Assembly: GCA_024683115.1 (NCBI GenBank)
Contig: JAIKYM010000049.1
Location: 1 to 21,378 of the forward strand
DNA from: Bacilli bacterium
Lineage (GTDB): Bacteria > Bacillota_I > Bacilli_A > RF39 > UBA660
Length of the DNA stretch: 21,378 nt
Direction of reading: 5' to 3'
Position numbers and translations under genes: made by a program. Of this stretch, positions 1-6,534 are shown piece after piece; the stretch's first letter is position 1; the number at the start of each line of letters is the position of its first letter. The notes beneath the pieces are model-generated. The model was not told where the DNA came from and made no database searches. It was given only the letters and a program-made list of their open reading frames with translations.

Positions 1-246
1 ATCTTTATCAAATTCATATGTTAATACTTTTTCTTCATTATCAAGATCAATATTAACATCTAAGTACTTATTAAATGTTAAACCTATTTTAGATGTAAAA
101 GTATTATTAACTATTTCTTGCTTAATTGAATCATCATTAAATAGTTTTATATCTTTTATCTCAGGTATATCTAAATCTAGTTTAATATTATTAATCTTAA
201 ATCCATTCGTAGTCTTATAAGCTGACTCATTTAATATATATTCCAT
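1..246 (-). CDS. sufD: SufD-like Fe-S assembly protein, N-terminal part (runs off left edge)
   Basis: Only the first 82 codons are in the window; the frame is open to position 1, so the 3' part of the gene is missing. It begins MEYILNESAYKTTNGFKIN and is followed by alternating hydrophobic and acidic stretches. I do not see a decisive motif, because the conserved SufB/SufD C-terminal helix-fold would lie outside the window. The SufD call rests mainly on position: it starts one base after the sufB stop in an rrf2-sufC-sufB order, where SufD normally completes the SufBC2D scaffold. An AAGGGA ribosome binding site lies about 13 bases before the ATG, inside the end of sufB. SufD would act as the non-catalytic partner of SufB in cytosolic cluster assembly. 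It could instead be another small suf-operon protein. Confidence 0.55.
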   Translation of the reverse strand, partial: MEYILNESAYKTTNGFKINNIKLDLDIPEIKDIKLFNDDSIKQEIVNNTFTSKIGLTFNKYLDVNIDLDNEEKVLTYEFDKD

Positions 247-247
247 A

Positions 248-1642
248 TTAACCAATAGTCCCTTCTAGTTCCATGTTGATAAGTCTATTCATTTCAACGG
301 CATATTCAACAGGGAAACTCTTAGCTATAGGTTCTGCAAATCCACGAACGATTAATCCCTTAGCTTCTTCTTCACTAAATCCTCTAGACATAAGATAGAA
401 TATTACATCATCTGATATCTTACCAACTGATGCTTCATGAGAGAATTCTACACTATCATTTTCAATAGTATTAACAGGTATAGTATCACTCTTAGATATG
501 CTATCTAACATTAATGATGCACATGACATAGATATCATAGAATTATCAGCTTTCTTACCTACATATACATTAGATCTAAAAGTACATATTCCTCCATCTT
601 TAGATATAGATCTTGAATCCATAACTGTTTTAGTATTTGGAGCATTATGTATTACTTTTAATCCAGTATCTAAGTTTTGTCCATTACCTGCAAAAGATAT
701 CGAAGTAAATAAGCATGTAGCATTCTTACCATTTAACATACTCATTGGATACAACATTGAAATCTTAGATCCAAATGAACCCATTACCCATTCAATACAT
801 CCATCTTCTTCTACTAAACATTTTTTAGTATTTAAGTTTAACATATTACGAGACCAATTCTCTATTGTAGAGAATGTTAATCTAGCTCTCTTCTTAACAA
901 ATAATTCTACACATCCAGCATGTAGATTTAATTCATTATATCCAGGTGCTGAACATCCTTCGATGAAATGTAATTCAGCATCTTCATCTACAATTATAAG
1001 AGTATGTTCAAATTGACCTGCACCTTTTTCATTTAATCTAAAATAAGATTGTAATGGCATATCTAGTTTAACACCCTTAGGTATATAAACAAATGAACCA
1101 CCAGAAAATAATGCATAATGTAATGCTATATATTTATGATCATTTAAAGGAACAGCCTTAGTGAAATACTCTTTAACTAGTTCAGGATATAATTTAATAG
1201 CCTCATCAAAGTTAACATATATAACTCCTTGTTCCTTTAATTTATCTTGAATATTATGATAAACAACTTCGGAGTCAAATTGAGCACCGACACCTGCTAA
1301 AGACTTCTTTTCATCTTCTGGTATACCTAATTTATCAAATATATTCTTAATATCATCAGGTACATCATCCCATGTTCTTTGATTATTAACTTTAGGTTTA
1401 ACATATGTAGCTATTTCATCTAAATTAAGGAATGATAAATCTGGTCCCCAATTAGGATCTTGGGATTTATTAAAAAACTCTAATGCTTTTAATCTTAAAT
1501 CTAATATCCATGATGGTTCATCTTTTTCTTTAGATATAGCTTTAATAGTTTTTTCAGATAAACCTACTTCTTTTTTGATAGTAGTATTAGTTGATTTTAA
1601 TTCATATATATTTGTATCAATATCATTAATTATTGTTTTCAT
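248..1642 (-). CDS. sufB: SufB, Fe-S cluster scaffold subunit
   Basis: SufB is the scaffold of the SufBC2D complex, where sulfide and iron are assembled into nascent [Fe-S] clusters in the cytosol. The 464-aa length is normal for the family. The N-terminus has the typical GLSEKTIKAISKEKDEP segment. The C-terminus has MSCASLML (Cys374) and FSHEASVGKIS (His402). These lie 28 residues apart, the same separation as the catalytic Cys405 and His433 of E. coli SufB, so both cluster-forming residues appear to be kept. The SRGFSEEEAKGLIVRGFAEP stretch near the end is a family hallmark. The ATG overlaps the sufC 3' end by 17 bases; the nearest purine-rich site (GAAGGA) is about 16 bases upstream, so translation is probably coupled to sufC. 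Annotation is secure. Confidence 0.97.
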   Translation of the reverse strand: MKTIINDIDTNIYELKSTNTTIKKEVGLSEKTIKAISKEKDEPSWILDLRLKALEFFNKSQDPNWGPDLSFLNLDEIATYVKPKVNNQRTWDDVPDDIKNIFDKLGIPEDEKKSLAGVGAQFDSEVVYHNIQDKLKEQGVIYVNFDEAIKLYPELVKEYFTKAVPLNDHKYIALHYALFSGGSFVYIPKGVKLDMPLQSYFRLNEKGAGQFEHTLIIVDEDAELHFIEGCSAPGYNELNLHAGCVELFVKKRARLTFSTIENWSRNMLNLNTKKCLVEEDGCIEWVMGSFGSKISMLYPMSMLNGKNATCLFTSISFAGNGQNLDTGLKVIHNAPNTKTVMDSRSISKDGGICTFRSNVYVGKKADNSMISMSCASLMLDSISKSDTIPVNTIENDSVEFSHEASVGKISDDVIFYLMSRGFSEEEAKGLIVRGFAEPIAKSFPVEYAVEMNRLINMELEGTIG

Positions 1643-2381
1643 TTATATATTTATTATATCCTTCACTATCAATCTTTTTAGCTAAAGATATATCTCCTTC
1701 ATCTACAATCTTACCATCAATTAATACATGAACTTTATCTACTTTTAAACCATCAAGAAGTTTCATTGAATGAGTAATAATTAATATTGAATTAGTATCA
1801 TTCTTATATAATTCTATTCCTTCTTTAACTATCTTGATGGCATCTACATCTAAACCTGAATCTGTTTCATCTAAGATAGCTAATTTAGGATTCATCATTA
1901 ATAATTGTAATATCTCATTCTTCTTCTTCTCTCCACCAGAAAAACCAGTATTGAATTCTCTAGAGCTATATGATTTATCCATATGAAGTTTATTCATATT
2001 ATCTTCTACTTCTTTAGATAACTTATAAACATTAGCTTTTTCACCTGTCATATTTTCTTTTAAACTTTTTAAATAATGTGCTTCAGTTATACCTGGTATT
2101 TCTATAGGTATTTGGAAAGACATGAATACACCTTTCTTTGCTATCTTGTCAGTAGATAAATCAGTTATATCTTCACCATCAAATAATATATTACCTTCTG
2201 TTTTAATATATCTCTTATTATTTAAAATAGTATTAGCTAGTGTTGATTTGCCAGAACCATTAGGCCCCATGATAACATGTATTTCACCTGGATTAATAGA
2301 TAAGTTTAATCCATTTAATATATGTTTATTATGATCATCTTCTGCGATTGTATATAAATCTTTTATTTCAAGTAAACTCAT
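1626..2381 (-). CDS. sufC: SufC, ATPase of the Fe-S assembly complex
   Basis: SufC is the ABC-type ATPase that drives conformational change in SufBC2D during cluster assembly; it is cytosolic and not a transporter. All ABC elements are present: Walker A GPNGSGKST at residues 39-47, Q-loop Gln90, signature FSGGEKKKNE from residue 147, Walker B LAILDE at 167-172 and switch histidine His204 in ILIITHS. The DETDSGLDVD sequence after Walker B is typical of SufC. At 251 aa the length is normal. The start is well supported: an AAAGGAGG site lies 7 bases upstream and the ATG overlaps the regulator's stop codon as TAATG, which implies translational coupling. It overlaps sufB downstream by 17 bases. 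Confidence 0.98.
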   Translation of the reverse strand: MSLLEIKDLYTIAEDDHNKHILNGLNLSINPGEIHVIMGPNGSGKSTLANTILNNKRYIKTEGNILFDGEDITDLSTDKIAKKGVFMSFQIPIEIPGITEAHYLKSLKENMTGEKANVYKLSKEVEDNMNKLHMDKSYSSREFNTGFSGGEKKKNEILQLLMMNPKLAILDETDSGLDVDAIKIVKEGIELYKNDTNSILIITHSMKLLDGLKVDKVHVLIDGKIVDEGDISLAKKIDSEGYNKYINENNN

Positions 2382-2776
2382 TACTTAACCTCCTTTATTA
2401 AATCAGATAATTTCTTATTATCTATATATTCGTTTATCTCTCTATATAATCCGTCAAAGAATTTTATAGTTGGACATGTATCTTGTTTTTCGCAATTATC
2501 TGTATCACATGCGCGAGATTTAATTTCACCTTCAGATGCTCTTAAAATCTCACCGATAGAATAATCATTCGGAAACTTAACTAAAGTATATCCCCCATCT
2601 TTACCTCGAATAGATTTAACTAGATTAGATTTAACTAATAAAGCCATGATCTTTTCAAGATATTTAATTGGAAGGTGTTCATTATATGCTATATCTTTTA
2701 ATGATACTGTAGTATTAGCTAAAGCTAGATTAATCATTATAATTAAAGCATATCTTCCTCTAGTGGATATCTTCAT
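2381..2776 (-). CDS. Rrf2/IscR-family regulator of the suf operon
   Basis: This is a 131-aa winged-helix regulator of the Rrf2 family. The start MKISTRGRYALIIM is the classic Rrf2/IscR N-terminus. I choose the ATG at 2776 because AGGTGA lies just upstream and the protein then begins as the family does; GTG at 2785 and ATG at 2782 would only add MMK. The helix-turn-helix covers roughly residues 25-60 and the wing has RGKDGGYTL. Cysteines at 90, 95 and 101 (RACDTDNCEKQDTC) match the three-cysteine [2Fe-2S] ligand pattern of IscR, with spacings of 5 and 6 rather than 6 and 6. It heads the sufC-sufB operon, and an inverted repeat sits in its own promoter. The natural reading is an Fe-S-sensing autorepressor. 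A CymR-like role is less likely given the cysteines. Confidence 0.93.
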   Translation of the reverse strand: MKISTRGRYALIIMINLALANTTVSLKDIAYNEHLPIKYLEKIMALLVKSNLVKSIRGKDGGYTLVKFPNDYSIGEILRASEGEIKSRACDTDNCEKQDTCPTIKFFDGLYREINEYIDNKKLSDLIKEVK

Positions 2777-2793
2777 TTTCATCACCTAGATAT

Positions 2794-2823
2794 ATAATAC
2801 TACCTTTTTGGTAGGAATTGCAA
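2794..2823 (-). promoter_or_regulatory. Promoter and probable operator of the rrf2-suf operon
   Basis: On the minus strand a -35 TTGCAA (2818-2823) is followed, after 18 bases, by a -10 TATTAT (2794-2799). The whole spacer is occupied by the inverted repeat CTACC-AAAAA-GGTAG (2800-2814), a perfect 5-bp dyad. The predicted transcript start leaves a leader of only about 10 bases before the AGGTGA site. A repressor bound here would block polymerase directly. Confidence 0.75.
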
Positions 2824-2824
2824 T

Positions 2825-2852
2825 AAAAAAATATAGAACTATTTATTAGTTC
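2825..2852 (-). terminator. Terminator of the TPR-protein gene
   Basis: On the minus strand a GAACTA/TAGTTC hairpin (arms 2847-2852 and 2836-2841, loop 2842-2846) is followed by a U-tract (2825-2831). The stop codon of the TPR gene lies inside the hairpin, and the suf promoter begins immediately beyond it. Confidence 0.8.
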
Positions 2853-4344
2853 CATATCTTTTATTCCATTTTTCTAATTGAGAGAGTCTTCTTTTTTTAG
2901 TGATTTTAGAAATATTTTCTACCTTTTTACTATCCTCAATGTTTTGCATAATTGGATAGAATGTAATTATATGATCAGTATTTGGAAGATAAATTACATG
3001 GAATAATGTAGATATACCATCCTTCTCTATTCTAATAAATGCTTTATCATATAGATCCGCAGCAATATGATCAGCAGTAGGTAATTTTTCTAAAATCTTT
3101 TCCATTAATTCTTTAATATCTTTTTTAGATCCATAACCTAATGTAGTTAAATCTTCACGATGTCCTTCATGTACATGATTTAATGCTCTTTTCTTATTAT
3201 ACATTTGAAATTGTTTAGATGAATAACCTAATGAAGCAGTTGGAATTCTACTTGAATCATTTGCACATAATATTTTAAGTTTTTGAATAATACTATCATT
3301 TCTTTCATTAACCATTTGAGCAATATATAAAGCTTTTTCATACATACCTAAACGAGCATGTGCATATATGTAATGGTTAATAACACTATCTATATTCTTA
3401 CTTGATGTATTTAATAATTGTTCACAATATTTAATAACTGTTGGAAAATCACCAATGGCAAATTGATATAACATAGCATTATATAATTGCATATCCTGAC
3501 TATCTGTAGTAGTAATCATCTCTCTTATTTTACTAGGTAACCATAAATCAAAATAAACATCAAAAGCTAATCTTTTTCCAGCAGCACGATAATCTTTACT
3601 TTCTAATAAATAATCAGCGTAATGCATAGCAGACTTATACTCATATTTCTTTATGTAACATTGACCTAATCCTAAACATGCAGTATAGAAAGTTGAATCC
3701 TTTTTTCCAAAAGCTTTCTTATAATATGAAATAGCTTTATCATAATCTTCTAAATCATAATAAATTCTTGCATAAGCAATATTCTTATTACGTATTTCTC
3801 TTTCTTCTTGATCTGGAAGTGAATCTAACACTTCTAATGCTTCTTTGGAATTCTTTAATAAATGTAATAAAGTTGCCTTCTTAACTGCTAAATTTACTGT
3901 TAATGAATTCATATATTGTGTTGCATTGTTTAAATATTCCAATGCTTCATCGTATTCATCCTTACTTAATAAGGCATCTACTACTCTAATAATAGAGCTA
4001 ACACCATGACGTCCATTTCGTCCACCAGATGGAACCGTTTTAAAGACTTCTATCGCTTCATCATCTCTATTAAGTTCAAGTAACATTTTTCCATACCAAG
4101 TCTTGGCAATTACTTCTGACTTTTTATTATGAAATCTTGTACTATTAATTCGTTCAGCTAATTCTAGTCCTTCAGTTACTCTACCAGCATTTACTAAAGC
4201 TCTTGCTAAAAATATATAACCAATCCTATCATCAGGATAATTATCATAGTATTCTTGGGCAAGATTTAATGCTTTATTATACTTTTTTTGTCCAATAAGA
4301 ATATCTATTTCACCGGAAATATTGTCATCATAGTATTCTGCCAT
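2839..4344 (-). CDS. Tetratricopeptide-repeat protein with a distinct C-terminal domain
   Basis: This 501-aa soluble protein has no signal peptide or membrane segment. Residues about 10 to 370 are a chain of helical hairpins with TPR spacing and consensus (A at position 8, P near the end), for example KKYNKALNLAQEYYDNYPDD and EDYDKAISYYKKAFGKKD. TPRs usually mediate protein-protein contacts. Residues about 395-501 are different: a predicted alpha/beta domain including KDGISTLFHVIYLPNTDHI and a basic tail KKRRLSQLEKWNKRYGTNK. I do not recognise that domain. The start is supported by GAGGGG just upstream. The gene is monocistronic, with its own promoter and terminator, and lies between the suf operon and the thymidylate-synthase-like gene. 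Partner and role are unknown. Confidence 0.85.
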   Translation of the reverse strand: MAEYYDDNISGEIDILIGQKKYNKALNLAQEYYDNYPDDRIGYIFLARALVNAGRVTEGLELAERINSTRFHNKKSEVIAKTWYGKMLLELNRDDEAIEVFKTVPSGGRNGRHGVSSIIRVVDALLSKDEYDEALEYLNNATQYMNSLTVNLAVKKATLLHLLKNSKEALEVLDSLPDQEEREIRNKNIAYARIYYDLEDYDKAISYYKKAFGKKDSTFYTACLGLGQCYIKKYEYKSAMHYADYLLESKDYRAAGKRLAFDVYFDLWLPSKIREMITTTDSQDMQLYNAMLYQFAIGDFPTVIKYCEQLLNTSSKNIDSVINHYIYAHARLGMYEKALYIAQMVNERNDSIIQKLKILCANDSSRIPTASLGYSSKQFQMYNKKRALNHVHEGHREDLTTLGYGSKKDIKELMEKILEKLPTADHIAADLYDKAFIRIEKDGISTLFHVIYLPNTDHIITFYPIMQNIEDSKKVENISKITKKRRLSQLEKWNKRYGTNK

Positions 4345-4369
4345 ATTTACCCCTCATTTTCACCGATAT

Positions 4370-4398
4370 ATTATAGTATATAAGAAAAGAATAGTCAA
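4370..4398 (-). promoter_or_regulatory. Sigma-A promoter of the TPR-protein gene
   Basis: On the minus strand TTGACT (4393-4398), a 17-base spacer and TATAAT (4370-4375) form a near-consensus promoter. The -35 box lies inside the terminator hairpin of the preceding gene. Confidence 0.85.
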
Positions 4399-4409
4399 AA
4401 ACTATTCTT
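4382..4409 (-). terminator. Terminator of the thymidylate-synthase-like gene
   Basis: An 8-bp hairpin AAGAATAG/CTATTCTT (arms 4402-4409 and 4387-4394, loop 4395-4401) is followed by a T-rich run on the minus strand. It overlaps the -35 of the next gene. Confidence 0.8.
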
Positions 4410-4453
4410 CTATATAAAAAATTATTACTTCTTACGTTATTCCTATATAATTT

Positions 4454-5008
4454 CTAACTATGATGCTTTTTAGTTTCATCATCAGAAGAAGTATTTTTAT
4501 CAGATAAATCAATGCTTACCTCATCATCAAGTGAATTCATGTGTCTATCATATGGTTTAAATGTGAAATATCCGGGATGTAATCCTAATTCTTCAGCAAT
4601 CATTTTTTGTAGTGCAATATATTGTTCTTGATTAAAAGAACTTTCTTTAACAGGAAATTCTTTGAACACCGTCATATCTAGAAAATCCCTACCATCCCAA
4701 TCATGTCTAGTATTAAAACGAGTTGTGAAAGCGCTAGGCTCTTCGTTATGAGTTTTTTTAGAATCATCAAGTTTCCAAAGACCACATATATGTTTTCTGC
4801 CATCTTTATCTTTTAGAGCAAATTTATCCCAACAGCTTTTTTTCTCATCATCTACAAGAGATAATATTTTATCCAATTCGACTAAACCTATGTTATAAAA
4901 TTGGTATACCCAAAGGATTTCTCCAAAGTATGCCTTTCTAGCAGTTGATACTTTATCATCATATTTCTTTGCAGATTCAATAACCCTTTGCATATCTTTA
5001 TTTTCCAT
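4454..5008 (-). CDS. Thymidylate-synthase-like pseudo-enzyme (catalytic residues lost)
   Basis: This 184-aa protein aligns along most of its length with the thymidylate synthase encoded just upstream: FGEILWVYQ, GRKHICGLW, a tryptophan/aspartate loop RHDWDGRDFLDMT, FNQEQYIALQKMIAEELGL, HPGYFTFKP and YDRH. The family's active site is gone. The catalytic cysteine of the PC motif is serine (EPSAFTTRFN, Ser92). The dUMP-binding QRSxD is replaced by FKEFP. About five residues before YDRH are deleted, and the N-terminal third and C-terminal strand are missing. The dUMP-contacting asparagine (Asn126) remains. The start at 5008 is preferred over the upstream ATG at 5047 because AAGGAG lies 7 bases before it. 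It has its own consensus promoter and terminator and no frameshift or stop. It could be a regulatory or structural partner of ThyA, or an early decaying duplicate. Confidence 0.8.
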   Translation of the reverse strand: MENKDMQRVIESAKKYDDKVSTARKAYFGEILWVYQFYNIGLVELDKILSLVDDEKKSCWDKFALKDKDGRKHICGLWKLDDSKKTHNEEPSAFTTRFNTRHDWDGRDFLDMTVFKEFPVKESSFNQEQYIALQKMIAEELGLHPGYFTFKPYDRHMNSLDDEVSIDLSDKNTSSDDETKKHHS

Positions 5009-5032
5009 AAATATACTCCTTAATACTGACTT

Positions 5033-5061
5033 ATTATATATTAACAAAAATAAATAGTCAA
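5033..5061 (-). promoter_or_regulatory. Sigma-A promoter of the thymidylate-synthase-like gene
   Basis: On the minus strand TTGACT (5056-5061), a 17-base spacer and TATAAT (5033-5038) are near consensus. The first bases of the -35 are the last bases of the thyA terminator U-tract. Confidence 0.87.
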
Positions 5062-5087
5062 AAAAAATAAGACTTTATAGCCTTATT
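5060..5087 (-). terminator. Terminator of thyA
   Basis: An 8-bp hairpin AATAAGGC/GTCTTATT (arms 5080-5087 and 5066-5073, one G-U pair, loop 5074-5079) is followed by a run of about eight U (5060-5067), three bases after the thyA stop. Confidence 0.82.
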
Positions 5088-5089
5088 TT

Positions 5090-6421
5090 TTATACACCTA
5101 ATTGGAATTTTAATTGAGGATTTTTCTTTCTAATTAATTCTTTAGGATAATCTCTTACTTCAACGTTTTCTTTTGTTTCATCATTGAATCTAACCTTATC
5201 GTCAACTAATTCAATAGTTGCTTCACAATCAACAGGTTCTCTATTTAACATTTCAATAGCTTGTTCTATATGTCTATCATATAATTGAATATTAACTGGT
5301 TTCCATGTGAAATATCCAGGTGTTATTCCTAATTCTGCAGCAACCATCTTTTGTAATGCAACATATTGAACTTGGTTAATACATCCAGCTGTAGCAAAGT
5401 CTGATGATCTTTGTACCATAGTCATATCTAGATAATCTTTACCATCCCAACCATGTCTAACATTCCAAATCGTTAAGAATGCACATGGTTTTAATCCATG
5501 AGGTTTATCAAAGTCATCAACTTGCCAGATACAACAAATATGTCTTCTTCCATCTGGGTTCTTCTTAATTGGATTAATTACTTCTCTAAATAACATATCT
5601 CTTAAATCAACAGATTTACCATAGCAATTACCTATAATAGGATGTCCCTTTTCATTAAGGATGTAATTTCCATTTTCATCTCTAAGGGCCCATTCTTCCC
5701 ACCAGTTATTAATCTCTCCATTTTCATCCCAAGTACACTTATCTAGTAATTGGTCAAATTCAACTAAGTCATTACTCTTTAATTGATATATCCATAAAAT
5801 CTCTGCAAATGAACTCTTAACTGCTATTGGTCTAAGAGTTGTCATTGGTGATTCACCTTTAGATAAATCATAAGTACATTCTACACCTTCATTAACTGAT
5901 AAAGTATGAGCAGGAACTTTAATTCTAATAAATCCATCATGTTCTTCTATTTCATCTAATGGACTTAATGTTATTTCGCCTTCTTCTATTTTAACACATC
6001 TTTCATATTTAGCTTTAGGATAATCAACAAATACAGTTGTTGTTTTATATTTATGATTAGTTATATCAGCAACTCTTATAGAATTTTTTCCAACTTCTAC
6101 TAGTTGATTATCATTTAACTCTATTCTTTCTCCATTTTTAGTAACTATATATCTCTTATACTCTGCATTTGGATAATCATCATGATATTTAGGTCTTGGG
6201 TTATGATCTAAACAACCTTCTTGTAGTATTTTATGCATTATCTTCTTAGTGTACATATCACCCTTAGTACCAATAACTTTATGAATATCATTTTTATCAA
6301 CTAATCTATCATTTACAATAATAGGTTCTTCATATTCAGTTGTTGGTAATACTGTTGGGCTTTCCCCTAATTCTTTTTTGGCCTTATTCATTCTTCCTAA
6401 ATCAAATCTCATATTATTCAC
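5090..6421 (-). CDS. thyA: Thymidylate synthase with a large duplicated insertion
   Basis: Thymidylate synthase methylates dUMP to dTMP using methylenetetrahydrofolate. The catalytic core fills residues about 170-443. It has LTIWNVR after the PC motif with nucleophile Cys313, phosphate-binding Arg292-Arg293 in NPDGRRHIC, QRSSD with Arg338 and Asp341, Asn349 eight residues after the Asp as in E. coli (Asp169/Asn177), and LYDRH with Tyr381. The PCA form instead of PCH occurs in a Bacillota subgroup. Asn349 favours dUMP over dCMP. The histidine two residues before the tyrosine in E. coli (His207) is Gln379. The protein is 443 aa against a usual 260-330. It has about 55 extra N-terminal residues and an insertion at residues 82-168, between RPKY and PAHTLSV, made of two similar units of about 51 aa. 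An AAAGG site precedes the ATG. A hairpin lies in its leader. Confidence 0.88.
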   Translation of the reverse strand: MNNMRFDLGRMNKAKKELGESPTVLPTTEYEEPIIVNDRLVDKNDIHKVIGTKGDMYTKKIMHKILQEGCLDHNPRPKYHDDYPNAEYKRYIVTKNGERIELNDNQLVEVGKNSIRVADITNHKYKTTTVFVDYPKAKYERCVKIEEGEITLSPLDEIEEHDGFIRIKVPAHTLSVNEGVECTYDLSKGESPMTTLRPIAVKSSFAEILWIYQLKSNDLVEFDQLLDKCTWDENGEINNWWEEWALRDENGNYILNEKGHPIIGNCYGKSVDLRDMLFREVINPIKKNPDGRRHICCIWQVDDFDKPHGLKPCAFLTIWNVRHGWDGKDYLDMTMVQRSSDFATAGCINQVQYVALQKMVAAELGITPGYFTWKPVNIQLYDRHIEQAIEMLNREPVDCEATIELVDDKVRFNDETKENVEVRDYPKELIRKKNPQLKFQLGV

Positions 6422-6433
6422 CTTTCTTCTAGC

Positions 6434-6466
6434 TTAATCTTTTAAAAAAAATAAAGAGATAGTCAT
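6434..6466 (-). CDS. Candidate leader peptide of thyA (10 aa)
   Basis: A short frame MTISLFFLKD followed by TAA begins with an ATG placed exactly in the loop of the leader hairpin. An AGAGAGG ribosome binding site lies five bases upstream, in the hairpin's 5' arm. Its codons run through the 3' arm and the U-tract. Translation would disrupt or be masked by the hairpin, which fits an attenuator. The ORF may be accidental. Confidence 0.3.
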   Translation of the reverse strand: MTISLFFLKD

Positions 6467-6477
6467 AACTACCTCTC
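6444..6477 (-). terminator. Hairpin and U-tract in the thyA leader (terminator or attenuator)
   Basis: On the minus strand GAGAGGTAGT and ACTATCTCTT (arms 6468-6477 and 6454-6463) form a 10-bp stem with loop TATG, followed by eight U (6444-6451). It ends the upstream gene. No -10 lies between it and the thyA start, so thyA transcripts must pass it; it therefore may act as an attenuator. Confidence 0.75.
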
Positions 6478-6497
6478 TTCATTCTTTATCTATATAA

Positions 6498-6526
6498 ATT
6501 ATATATTAATTATTAATTATTTTAAA
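6498..6526 (-). promoter_or_regulatory. Possible thyA promoter upstream of the leader hairpin
   Basis: A consensus -10 TATAAT (6498-6503) lies about 75 bases before the thyA ATG. The -35 at 17 bases (TTTAAA, 6521-6526) is weak and the region is almost pure A+T, so the call is tentative. Confidence 0.4.
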
Positions 6527-6534
6527 TAGTTTTA

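Noticed and set aside
498..1016. Plus-strand open frame of 172 codons opposite sufB
   Set aside because: It lies wholly antisense to a certain sufB gene, has no ribosome binding site and its protein has no family resemblance.
5047..5047. Upstream ATG at 5047 as the start of the thymidylate-synthase-like protein
   Set aside because: The -10 box at 5033-5038 would lie within the coding sequence, and AAGGAG is correctly spaced only from the ATG at 5008.
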